Notes: generated by a model not told the origin, from the letters alone. 64,000 nt of DNA from Limonium bicolor (GCA_023374045.1 CM041782.1:185522925-185586924); one strand, 5' to 3'; counted from the first letter of the stretch, positions 50,048 through 61,647 are shown. Numbers and translations are program-made.

Positions 50048-53000
50048 TGGATGATCACCCTATGGATGACCCCATTGGACGGCTTATCTCGACTGGAGAA
50101 CCTGAGCCACAGCCGAATAGACCAAGTAAGCGGGTCACAAGAGGAGGAAAGAAGAAGAAGGACCAGTTAGCAGTACACGAGACTGAGGCTGGCCCTTCAC
50201 AGCAGACCGAAGAGGAGTCGGTTGTGCCACCAGAGGCGAAGAAGCAGAAGAAGAGAGGTGCAACACGTGGGCTGAAGGCTAACAAGGGCCCTCTACAAAA
50301 CCGGTCGACTTCAATCAATTCAACCAGCCCCATGGAAATTGGAAGAATGACTTCACCGCTTACGGTAGCCATTTGGTGAAGTCATATTGTGACATAAACC
50401 ACACCTGGAAGCAAGTGCCTCAATCATTGAAGGATACTATGTTTCAGCGTCTTCAGTAAATCTCTACATTATTACTATGATCTTTTGTGAAATAATAGAA
50501 CATTTATGTTTACTTTACTAACTGAATGATCATGTACGTAGTCTCGTTTCTCCGTGGATCCCGCACTTAAAACGATGTGCTATCAGCGATGTCGAAATAG
50601 TTCCGGGACCACAAGAATAAGTTGGCTGACAAGTTCATCTACAAGATGCCTACTCCAGAAGATCCAGATGAGCCAGATCATGGTGGAGACGGTGTGAGAC
50701 CACCATGGGAGGTTACGAGGGCATAACAAAAGAGCAATGGCTACAATTTGTTGAGAGGCGTCACACACCGGAGTTCCAGGTGCACTTTATTGTCATACAT
50801 ACATAAATTAATCTTAATTTCTTATGTTTTTTTGGGTTCAATTTCACTTAACATGATCCCATTAATTTATGCAGGCTCTCCGTGCGAAACAACAAGCAAA
50901 TGCTAAGAAGAATCTGTACCCTCACCACTTAGGTGGAAAAAGTATTGCTCAAAGGGTACCAGAATGGGGAGCAAAAGGGATATCTGCCCACGGATGGCTC
51001 ATTGGATGCCAGTGGCAGAAGAATGAAAGTGTGGAGTTAAGCCACATTCCGAAGAACTCTACTCCCGAAAATCCTCAATATGATGAAGCCACGAGAGCAG
51101 TTATTGCTCAAATGGTAAGTGATATCATTTCATTTTCAGTCAAACTGTTCATTTCCTTTGTATATGAACTTATGTTAAACTAATAACTGTATTTGTGTGT
51201 TATATTAGGGTGAATTAAGCTCTCAGCTCACCCAGGGCACCTGGACCTCACAGAGGAATGATGATCCTCTTACACGCGCTCTTGGTAAGAAGGATCATCC
51301 AGGTCGTGCCATTGGGTTTGGTGGGCACGTTGGTATCCGCCAGGCATTTGGCCCACCCGGGTCCAGAATCAGCCAGGGACAGTCGATTAGCTACGAGGAG
51401 CACCTGAGAGTGTTGGCTGAGATGGAGCAGAGGATTACTCAGAACGTCGACGAGAGGATCGCTCAGGCTATATCAAGGATTCAGCCACAGCAGTATGAAA
51501 GCCAAGAGTTTCTCGACCACCAGTTGATCAGTCACCCATTCAGCAGCAGAGTGCACCGGTAGTGAGAAGTAGTGTCCACTCGGCTGATCCGTTTCCCTAT
51601 GCATCTCTACAGGTTAGACTAACATTTCAATTGAGTACATGACGATTATGATTTTTAACTTGATCACTAATATCATCATAGAAGAATTCTCAATTTTTAT
51701 CTAAACAAGTTCCACATAACACTCAGGCACCCACTGAGTGCCATCTGTTTTTACAAATTGGAGTAGAAGAGGTCATGGTTGCATGGGGAAAACTTTTCCC
51801 CTCTCGTCCAAGTGATATTGTGCACGTGTGAACCACTCCGACATTACCATGCACGAGTGCTTCTAGACGAATTTGTTGCAGAGCATGCTGACGTCGGTTT
51901 ACCGGTGCCGATCCCACAAAGACCTACCGTGCATTCTGCACAAACTGTGACAGTGCAGTGGCCTGCACGATTGGTCAGACTCCCTGGGCAGGTATTACTC
52001 TTAACCGTTGCTATAAAACTGTTGGTGTACCACCTTGCATCCATATACTTAATTAGACTAATATCATAGGATATGACCCCACCGAAGACTGATAAGGGCA
52101 AAGGAAAAGAATTGCCACACCTGTGCAATCAAAGGCATCCACAAATTTTGTGCTTAGACCTGCTTTGGTGGAGAAGAGAATATTGGCCGGCTTGTCGACC
52201 AATATGCAGATTCTGCATTCCTCGTTGTTGGTGCTACCACCGGATAGTGATTCCCTCATTGTGGAAGATCCCGAGCGGATATTTCACTATATAGTTCAAG
52301 GAGAAGATATACATCGATTTGGGATGTATATGTCCGACTTCGAGGAGTGCTTCAGGAGGGATTGGTTGAATGTGTCGATTATCAAGTCTGCCGCCATGTG
52401 AGTGACTTCTACCTTTTATATTTTGAATTCATTAATTGGTGATGAATTAGATGTTTGAATAAAAAGAATAAAAAGTTAATGACTAATGATATTGCCTCAT
52501 AGGTGGGTGCATGATAAGGCGATCAATGTCTTTGAAGATCGAAGATTTGGATTCCTGTGTCCTGCTATGTGCAGTGAAGTCCAGATGACAAGTGATCCGC
52601 AAAGCCTTATGCAATATATGACGAATGCCCTCTATGAATGTTGAAACAAGTCATTTATTATGCTGCCATATCATTCAGAGTATGATATTTGACTATTTCT
52701 CTTAGTATTATCTAAAACATATAGTTTGTGTTAGTTGCTTAATGATTTCAACACATTGTGTAATTTGTGGACAGTCGACATTGGTCATTGCTTGTGCTGG
52801 TGATGGGGAAGCACCCACGAATCTTGCAATTTGACTCACTTGGTAAGGCTGCCAAGAGACCGAAGATCTCCACCGCAATACTGGGGTAATTATTTTGTTA
52901 TCGTAAACAACAATTATTTTACTTAACGTTAACTATTTCATAACTTGCTACTGATGCTTAAAACTATATATATGCTGATGTATATAGTTCCATGAGAGCT

Positions 53001-53422
53001 GCATTAAGACTCCAGGGTATAACAATGAAGAGTAACATCCCTTGGAACACTGTCAAGGTACTCTATTAATTGATAAATTTGTGTGATGATGTTTAAACTT
53101 GTTTATAACTGTCAATATGTGTGTTTGTATAGTGTCCGGTGCAGCCTGGGGGGTCAGAATGTGGATACTATGTCATGAGATTCATGAGTGACATAGTAGG
53201 AGCGGCGAACCTTTTACCAGAGCACTCGTTAGACATGGTAACATTCTTTGAAAGTTCAGTTATGCTCTTTACATGTTGTTAGACTTGTACGTTTTAGATT
53301 AATGTTCATTTTTTTTCAAGGCTTACGAACAAGTGTTCAAAGGTGGTCAGTATGATGATGCTCAAATTGTTGAGATGCTTGAGGAATGGTCGGAGTTCGT
53401 CTGCACAAGTTTAATGAATTGA
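50048..53422 (+). pseudogene. CACTA-encoded protein with C48 (Ulp1) protease, multi-exon
   Basis: Predicted exons: 50048-50455, 50542-50779, 50875-51114, 51209-51612, 51727-51991, 52070-52397, 52503-52679, 52775-52885, 52988-53057, 53133-53237, 53321-53422. Most introns have GT..AG ends and the last four join in frame. The first exons encode a basic region and a plant transposase-like part (DHKNKLADKF, WLQFVERRHTPEFQ, GWLIGC). Exon 5 has an ECHLFLQIG...LPVPIP segment common in plant transposons. Exons 8-10 are the SUMO-protease-like fold: His in RHWSLLV (52779-52781), Asp in FDSLG (52833-52835), Gln in CPVQPGG (53142-53144), Cys in ECGYYVMRF (53160-53162). Breaks: frame changes near 50300, 50605, 50725 and 51515, and TGA at 52642-52644 just before the protease. 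The catalytic residues remain. Ulp1-type proteases are often carried by plant transposons; their role there is not settled. Confidence 0.8.
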
Positions 53423-53740
53423 TGATCATGAAGATGTTTTGCTAACTTTTTCGAGTATGTAAATATAACTCTGTACACTTGTGGATGGTGTAATGGTAGA
53501 TTTGAATTGTAATGGTGTTTTTTATTTGTATTGAAAGTGTGAAAGTAAGTGTAATTGCATTGGTTTTGTTAACTCTCAAATTGTGGTGCGTCGTTGGTAT
53601 TAATTGGGAGCTTTTATAACTTTTTAAATGTGTGCTGGAGCTCCCTGTATGGATGAAGCATTTTTACAGGTCTGATTGAATCAAATGTGGTGAATATATA
53701 TATATATAAGCTGGGATGGAAAAAAAACAAAAAAAATATA
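53423..53740. other. 3' flank of CACTA genes
   Basis: AT-rich, with a TATATATATATA run near 53697 and A-rich tracts near 53720. It probably contains the transcript 3' end. Nothing else seen. Confidence 0.4.
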
Positions 53741-53932
53741 CCTATCTCGGTGGTTCTTAGAGAACAACTGCCGAGATAGGCCCCTGGGATTGACCGTGTG
53801 TGAGATTGACCATGGGTCTATCTCGGCGGTTGTTCTCTAACAACCGCCGAGATAGACTCATGGTCAATCTCACACCCGGTCAATCCCAGGGACCTATCTC
53901 GGCGGTTGTTCTCTAAGAACCGCCGAGATAGG
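53741..53932. repeat. 192-bp near-perfect palindrome, CACTA subterminal
   Basis: The two arms meet near 53836. Each outer end is itself a small hairpin (CCTATCTCGG...CCGAGATAGG), and the arms also share GGGATTGACC and GAGATTGACCATG in inverted order. Only a few mismatches separate the arms. Such inverted subterminal repeats are transposase-binding sites in CACTA elements, but a single long palindrome like this would form one long hairpin if transcribed. Confidence 0.85.
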
Positions 53933-54051
53933 TACATCTAGTTCGGCGGTTTACAACCGCCGAAATAGGTGCTCACACCTATTTCGGCGGTGCTCATTTC
54001 GGCGGTTCACAACCGCTGAAATAGGCCCATTGGAACCGCCGAAATAGCCTT
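53933..54051. repeat. CACTA right subterminal repeats
   Basis: Repeated short motif TTTCGGCGGT in both orientations (for example 53943, 53978, 53998, and complements at 53957, 54011, 54033). It differs from the neighbouring palindrome by having TTTCGG rather than TCTCGG. Confidence 0.8.
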
Positions 54052-54065
54052 TTTTTCTACTAGTG
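54052..54065 (-). repeat. CACTA terminal inverted repeat, right end
   Basis: On the minus strand: CACTAGTAGAAAAA. It marks the exact right end of the transposon. The next three bases, GTA (54066-54068), are the candidate target duplication; the left copy is not visible. Confidence 0.85.
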
Positions 54066-56663
54066 GTAGTTGTAGTAGTGAGGAATAAGAGATGTAAAAT
54101 CTGTAACAAAGTGTATAGAAATACATTGGAGAAGTTAGGAAGAGTTAGTGTGTAAGAATTTGGTGACAAGAGTGTTGGACTTGAAGAGGAGAGGCAATGC
54201 ATTGTAGGCCTTGAAAATGGCATTAGGAGAGGAAATTATGTATGGAGGAGGTAGGAACCAAAATCTGTAGCAAAGAGGTATTAAGTAGCATTGTAAAACT
54301 AAAAAGAAGTAGTGTGCAAGATTTGGTAAGAGGAGAGTAGGACTTGGGTATAGGTAATGTAATGGCTTGGAAATGTATTTGGGATGCTAGGAGTGACATT
54401 GGTAGGGGAAATATTGAATGGTAGGAGTTGTAGGAAAATGGTAGCATTAGAGAATGAAAAACTGTTGTAAGTGTTGAAAGGAAGTGAGGGAATTGTGTAA
54501 GTTGTTTGATGGATTTAGTAATGGAATTGGTGGATGAATTAAGGTGATTTAGAATTTTAAATAGTACAAAAACATGTTAGGATGTATGTAGGAAGATTGG
54601 GGAGGCAATGGGTGAAATTGGAAAAGAAAAATAAAGTCTGTAGCAAGGTTCTGATTCCGTCCGACCCAGACGGTGAGTCGGACGTGGGTCAGACGGGGCT
54701 AAATCAACGGAAACAAATCTTTCTGGAATGGTCCGACCCAGGACCGTCGATCGGACGTGGTCGTCTGACAGGCAAAATTTTTCTAAATGGCGAAGTTTCT
54801 GACTTCGTCCGACCCAGACGGTGAGTGAGTCGGACGTGGGTCGGACGGAGCTTAGACTCAAGACCAAAACCTTCTGGAACGGTCCAACCCAGGGTGAATG
54901 GGTCGGACGTACAACTGCTGGGTCGGACAGGGTATTTTTCGGGGAACGAATCTTACTGGAATGGTCCGACCCAGGCCTTGGGTCGGACGGTGGGTCGGAC
55001 GGCCCTATACCTACAAAAAAAAAAACAGTAAGCATAACTAGAATAGTATATACATTATATATATGTATACCCACCTACACATATGTATATATCTATGTAG
55101 GTAAACCATGGACAAAGTAATGAAAAGAAAGTAAATGAAATATAAGTGTAAAGCATACAAAGACTTAGTAAGTATGAATTAGGAAATGTAAGAGTAATCG
55201 AATTAAGTTCATGGTAGTTAGAGTAATCATTCAATTATATGTATATCATAGGAACTTGATTTGTGAACACCGGAGGAACGTTGGGATACAAGTACAACGG
55301 TGAAAGGAATGATTTCTTCATGCCCTGTATCCTAATCTGGTTACCCCGATTTGTGTGCTTATTTGATCACCTAATAAGATAAATGCACGAATCGGACTAT
55401 ATTGCACCTACTTGTGCTTGTTTACATTGTTCTTGATAATTGTCTTGAACAATAGTTTGTATAATTCATGAAACATATGAATGATGATGAAGTGTATCGT
55501 ACCTGTAGTGTACTTGTATATCGTAATGTATTTGTATGTATGTGTATATTTGTATTGTATTATTGTGGCTTGGATGTTGACTTGTGCTAATTCCTAACTA
55601 TCTAACTCCTAACTTAAGTGAGTAAATTGGAATGAGTACAAGTCCGATATAGTTTCGGCCACGCGTGAGGATGCGGAGTCACAAGAGGTTGGCTGCAATT
55701 CCTGACTCTTAAACTGGTCCGCGGCCCAAATCCCTTAAATGGGTAGCATCCCGGATTAGTGAGTCAAGTAAATCCCGGAGGTGGGACGGTGTAGTCCCCA
55801 GGGCCGGAGGTCCCGACGACGTAACTTGAGTAAGAGTAAGAGTAAGTAAGTATGGATCCGTAAGTAAGTATGTGTATGAGTATGTATGTGTATGAAGTAA
55901 CGAGTAAAAGAGTAATCTCCACCCGATTAACCCGGGTGGACCAATGAAGCTAACAAGAATTGTATATTTGTATGTAATGAGTATGTGTAATTCGGAAGAG
56001 GTAAGTATGTATTGGTTGGTTTATATCGTATCCCTTGTATGAACTGAATTGTATGTATGTATGTTGTGTAACTTTTATGGTACTGTGTGTAAGAGCATGT
56101 ATGCATGTATGCCTGTATGAAATGAACCGCATGTATTCGACCAAGTGGTCGGCGTACCCTCACTAGTACGCGGGGTATGCGGTTACCATGCTCGGCGAAA
56201 GCTGACCCCTTCGGGGGACATTTTTTTTAGTGTGCAGGTACCCGAAACGAATATGGTCAAGGAAGAGACCGGAGGCACACCCTGGTATTTGGAAGTAAGT
56301 AGCATGTGAGGAACGGGTAGCAAGTAGTCTCTTAGTGAGTATGTATGAACTTTGAAGAGATAGTACATTGTATAAGGATCTTAGTAATCTCGGTATGTAG
56401 ATTATATTGTATTGTACTTGGAGTATTGTATTGAATGGAGATTGTAGTAGCATTTGGTAAATGGAGAATGCATTGTAGATTTGTAGTACTCGGGATTCCG
56501 GTCCATCAGACCGATGCTGTATGTAGAATCAGTAGCCTTGTTAGTCACGTGGGTGACTAACGACATTGTATCACCCAATGTATGTGAGTAGGTATCCGCT
56601 GCGTGCATCTGATGAGTAAGGAGATTGGACGTTAATGACTGTATTAATAGTAGGGGTGTTACA
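54066..56663 (+). mobile_element. left LTR, 3' part, subfamily I
   Basis: LTR sequence resuming after the CACTA element and ending GGGGTGTTACA at 56663. It matches the LTR at 781-4748 on the opposite strand (for example GGCCACGCGTGAGGATGCGG near 55658 against 1765). About 1.4 kb of its 5' part should lie left of the CACTA element but is not seen, so it is in or lost at the gap. It includes minisatellite 54655-55010, hairpin GACCCCTTCGGGGGAC near 56204-56219, and TTTTTTTTAGTGTGCAG ending at 56237. Confidence 0.82.
54655..55010. repeat. LTR minisatellite, GTCCGACCCAG type
   Basis: Five units of GTCCGACCCAG with partner GGGTCGGAC and a TTCTGGAATGG-like spacer, spaced 70-75 bp. It produces overlapping repetitive ORFs on both strands. 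Confidence 0.85.
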
Positions 56664-56668
56664 AAAAG

Positions 56669-56680
56669 TGGTATCAGAGC
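56669..56680 (+). promoter_or_regulatory. primer-binding site, tRNA-Met(i)
   Basis: TGGTATCAGAGC five bases after the LTR end at 56663. Confidence 0.9.
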
Positions 56681-59600
56681 GAAGTATCGCTCTGATGACT
56701 GGAAATACCGAGTTAGGAATAGAAGCTTAGGGCTTAAGGGTTGAGTGTTAGTTAGCATTGGAGATATGCTAGTTAGGAACTACCGGTGAGTACTGGATAC
56801 CTACAATACCAGACCCGCCCTCCACTAACCCTATTGTATAACTTAGGAAAGTACGCCAGAGAGAAGGAAAGTCCTCTCATACTCGGGAAACCCTGATCTA
56901 GCAGTGGTAAGGGAATCACGGTAAACAAGAACTTGATAAGTAGTAGATTCCAAGAACTGAAAGTCCCGGAGATGGACCCCGGCTGAATCACAACACCGCA
57001 CGTAATAGCGGTAGAATGAGCACTCCAACCACGAGGAGGCTATAACTTGCAACAGCATGGGGCGACCTGCTTAGCAGTCGCGAAACCTAGCTAGTCAATC
57101 AACAGCAGGACAAAAGCACTAACCGTGCAACGGAATGAAAAAGGGAGCAGTAACGGAACCCGAGACACAAGTCTACGGGATAGTAATACTTGAATAATAC
57201 CACTGACGGTATGCCAGCCGACTAAGGATATAGTCGGGAGCAGTTGACTCCAGAATTACAACGCCACTAAGGTCGCAACACCTGGCCAATATAGCGCAGA
57301 CAACTACAAGAACAACCATGAGATATAAACCAATAGGACTACAAGCGTAGTGCCTAAACAAGGAAGGCTCAGTAACCACCACAATGTGTGGGAACGAGCC
57401 ACAAGGAGCGACACTAAACCAAATAGAACGGGAACCTCCAAGGAGTGGAGGAGTACCCAGATCTACGACAGCCATGTCTAGACCACCAAGAAGCTACCTA
57501 AAGGAGCGAGTATATCAATTATAGATCAATAAGATCGAGGGACGCGCCAACAAGACTAACTAACACAAATGGAAACCCTACCAAGATTGGTATAAGATTA
57601 CCCAAAAACCACCAGTACCACGCACTTGCCACGGCAGTGCAGTAAAGTAAAGAGAGATATGTAAAGGGACACTAACACGTCACAAGTACATAGTAATGTA
57701 CGGTGACTGTAACGAAACAACCACAGGATCACACATCCTAACAACCAGACGTATGGAACCTTGGAGAGGCCTAACGGCCCGACCACTATATTAGAACATA
57801 CCAGTCAGCGAGAGGCTAGACTTGGTCAAGACCTCAAACGTGGCTATGCCATGAGGGATTTCTTTTAACACCGAACCATTGTTTAAAACCCAAAATTTTC
57901 TTTTCAAAACCACAACTCTCTTTTAAAAACCTTGGATTTTAAAACCAGACCAACAGCATTATGGTGAGTATCATAGGATGATACAAGAGGAGTTGGCAAC
58001 AAAATACTTCACCTAGGCGTGTGACGAACACTACGAGTATACCCGTTACGGGATGCGGGACAACTGCACTCCGAAGGAGCTTGCGGGCCCGACATATAGT
58101 TGGGTAAGTGGTAACGTATCAATATGGTACCCCACGTATGTATACATGTAGTGTGCAACGCACGGGAAGTAGTCAACTCCGTTCTACGGACCATCAGTAA
58201 GTTCAACCCAAGACAGCTGGACACCTCAGAGGATCAAGCATAAAGGAACTCAGAGAATCCATCTGAAGATGAGGAATAAGAACTAGGAAGTGCAAAGAGC
58301 ACATGCTAGTAGTATAGACATTGGATATGTCTCAAATAATCCAAGCAATTACCTGACAGCTGGATGGAATGCCCAGCCTTAACACATGAAGGCGAATGCC
58401 TAACGTGAACCTAACAATGCTCAACAAACGGGACGGAATTCCCAGAGCAATCACAAGATTACTACGGAGCACAACCCATCATTGGAGAGTAATATAAACC
58501 TAGTCAAGAATACTAGGAGCAAGCGTAAACAGTCTACCCAAGAACGGGAGACGTCATAACCCAAAAAGGGACGACTCAAGTACAATACCATAAGACGGTA
58601 TAGAGGACGACACACGTTATAAACATTAGCCGGATGTAACGGCACAGCTACCAACACCCAGGAGTGATCCTTGAAGGGTGTCTGCGTTAGTAACAGTTGA
58701 ACAAGTGTAATGATATGGGCGCGGGAGCTAAAATGAACACTCGGTTAGGACACCGAAGGGATTTCACTTAACAGGAAATGCCCTAAAATACTGAGAGGCA
58801 CCTATTAACACCAGATTGCCTAAAGGGTCTCCTATGAACGGAAGCGTGATGTCACGACTTACCATGGAGCCCAATAATACCTCCAACCTATGACGGTATA
58901 CGTGGAGTGGAAACATGTATAAGCAGCTTGCAAAGAGCATAGCTTGCAGCAATACGGCTCAGAAGTCGTAAACCAAATACGTTATATAAACTTAAACGGT
59001 TGCAAAACCGGCACCAATTGTTAACAAGACCTACAAGAGATATTGCCTCATACGACAAGAAATCAACAACTGGACCGTAAATCCAACCCAACATCCTGAG
59101 TGGCTTGTAGTAATGGCCACCTTAGTGTCACTGTCACTGGAGCACCAGTCTAGTATACAGTTGACGGAGTTAAATACCCCTCATGCCTTCTGTAGCAATT
59201 GTACACAGAGGCATAAGAATCATGATAATGATAATGCAACATTGGCCTAGCCCACACTTGGACACCACGAGAAACCCAAGGGAAGGCACCCCTCGTTAAC
59301 CGAAGACCATCAATGTGTGTGATGATGTGAAACCTTAGAAAAGGCTTCCACCTACTATAACAATAAAACCACGCAATAGATATTGCCAAAGAGTGATGGA
59401 GTAAGGAAATGAGATTTCCAAACCATTACGACTTAAGGGAGTAAGCATACTCCATATACACCCAAACATATAGTGGACCATTGTGTAAACACCAACATAG
59501 CAAACCTTGTCATTAGACCTATGAGTGGAGACAAACCCTCAACAAGAATTTTCATTATCAATGACAGAGTAAACTACACAGCTAGAGCCTATCATTAGTG

Positions 59601-60104
59601 CTCAGCACTGGAAAGACAGTAATTGTCAAAACAATCAATGTGAATACACATTGAAAACCATGAATGACCAACACTCAAGAGAGCTAGTAACCCGATAAAT
59701 GACTTCATCCATTGTCAACCAAGACACTTAGTAAATTGTATCACAAACGATGATAGAATGTGAGGTAAATTAACCTACACATGAAACCCAATTGGGAACA
59801 GAACATCTCCACAATGGGAAGATGATAACGTGCAGTATTCTACGACAACCGTTATACACACGAACACCAGGAACCTCCTAGTGCATTTACACCATAAGGA
59901 AATGGTGCCAACGACAATGGCAATGAGTAAAGAGGAACTACCACAATGACAGAAACAGTAAAAGCAATGTTGTACAATGAGTAAGAATACGGTGCGCAAT
60001 AGGCGACCGCTATGAGGGAATAGTTAAGCAATAACACGGAGTATAAGTATGAGATGACACATAGAAATATTCCTTCCTATCACATAAGTGACTTACTGTC
60101 AAGC

Positions 60105-60158
60105 GTTTACGCCTCTACACTCTGTATGACTGAGTGTTTTGGTATTGCACTGGTGCAG
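60105..60158. other. conserved island in internal domain 4
   Basis: Counterpart of 21082-21134 and 30456-30508, nearly unchanged although the surrounding sequence is not. It contains CTCTGTATGACTGAGTG. Confidence 0.6.
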
Positions 60159-60996
60159 CTAATGATCTAATGGGATGGCTAGGGATATGGAGAATGTAAA
60201 CCGTAGTAAATCTTTCCTTTCACCACAAACATGGCATAAGCCAGTTAATCAAGCTTAGCAACAACCGTGCGGCCTAAGGCCAAAGGAGCACGAAGAGTGT
60301 ACAACACACTAGTAATCACAAGATGTGAATTCCATTGGAATATAAGGTGAAAGGAGATACAGGGAAGTCACTAGGACCGACGCATAGAAATGCAAGGTCA
60401 TACAAGTAAAGAACACTTGTACTGAACCAGAAGAACTGGGATGATTTAAAAGCTAGTGACAACAGAGGAAGCACTACAACTGAGTGGTGACTTAACCTCG
60501 CCCGACAATAAGTCGGAGGAGCTTAATGAATAATCATGGAAGCACGAAAAGCATGTGCAGTAGATTACCAGAGAGCTGGTTATAAGTCTTAAACTTATTG
60601 AGTTCAAACACGGTAAAAGAATACCGCATTTGTCTAGTAAACCTTATTCCCATAATACACGGATAAAAGGTGATGTATAGCACATTAAGGATAACACGAA
60701 GGGTAAGTAACCCGAGTTATCAGGGTCGCGCAGCAGAAGCAAGTGGGCCCTAGCTAGGAGATACTATACCTAGTAAGTATAGTAGAATGGCTATTAATGC
60801 CGTGTGAAGCCTAATAGGCTGGAACCAAATTAAATATGAGTTAAATAAACTCATATAGGAACTCTTGGTGCAAAGACTAAACCATTGGTATGGTTAAGAC
60901 CCTTTGACCAGAGCGTACTCTATAGTATACCGTAGTGAAGCTAAACGCTTCAATTTGCCCAAACTGATTAAACCAATGTTTAATAATAATATATGG

Positions 60997-61036
60997 TAGA
61001 TTACGTGGGCATAATCCCTTTTAAGGGGGGTAGAGC
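60997..61036 (+). promoter_or_regulatory. internal second polypurine tract, copy 3
   Basis: GATTACGTGGGCATAATCCC followed by TTTTAAGGGGGGTAGAG, 1.2 kb before the 3' tract. The conservation between subfamilies argues for use rather than chance. Confidence 0.65.
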
Positions 61037-61647
61037 AAAAACCGCTTAATGCAAGTTTTATGGAATAAAACACTTAAACCGTAATGTGCATAGCACAAAT
61101 GAGAATCAAATTGATGATTTGTACTATGTTAAATAAACATAAGTACTCATTCATATTGTAATTATGGTAACTAGGCATTAAACATGCAAATACCATAGGA
61201 GGAATGTACCTATCTTGTAACACCAGTGTAAGAGTATTAGTAAAAGAAAAGTAATGAGTAGTGGACGAAGCTCCACAAGTATTGTAACCTTTGAAGAAGT
61301 AGTACGAAATGAATGAGGATAGTAGATGAATGAAGTTTATGAGTAGTGGAATCGTAAGTAAAATATGTGAAACAATTGAAGCCAACTAAATCTTATAAGT
61401 GTAGTATTCCGTAGTTAGAATATAGGATATGATGGTGAGTAATGGATGGAAGTAGTGAAGGTTGAGGAAATGAGCATTAGGATTGAACCATGGAGTAAAG
61501 CATTTGGGAAATAGAGTGAAGATGATTGATGGACTGATTCCATCCTTTGGAGATGTATGAACGACTAGGAAGAGTAAAAAGATAGAATGAAAACAACTAA
61601 ATTAATTGCTTGTTTGAAACTGATGTGGGAAGTCGAACTTGATCCTG

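Larger units (their letters stand above)
41972..54065 (+). mobile_element. CACTA (En/Spm) transposon, left end unseen
   Basis: The right end is clear: CTACTAGTG at 54057-54065, on the minus strand CACTAGTAGAAAAA, the CACTA terminal repeat, with inverted subterminal repeats inside it and GTA as the adjacent possible 3-bp duplication. The interior encodes a TNP2-type transposase and a C48 protease. The left terminus is not in the visible sequence and probably lies in the N gap; the first visible bases TAGAAAAGAAACC resemble the terminal repeat after its first bases, which may be chance. It is inserted in the middle of a subfamily I LTR that resumes at 54066. Confidence 0.8.

Noticed and set aside
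40543..56663. One complete LTR interrupted by CACTA
   Set aside because: The two parts match different LTR subfamilies.
56773..60037. Series of minus-strand ORFs of 60-100 residues in internal domain 4
   Set aside because: Scattered, unrelated in frame, and without retroelement or host domains.
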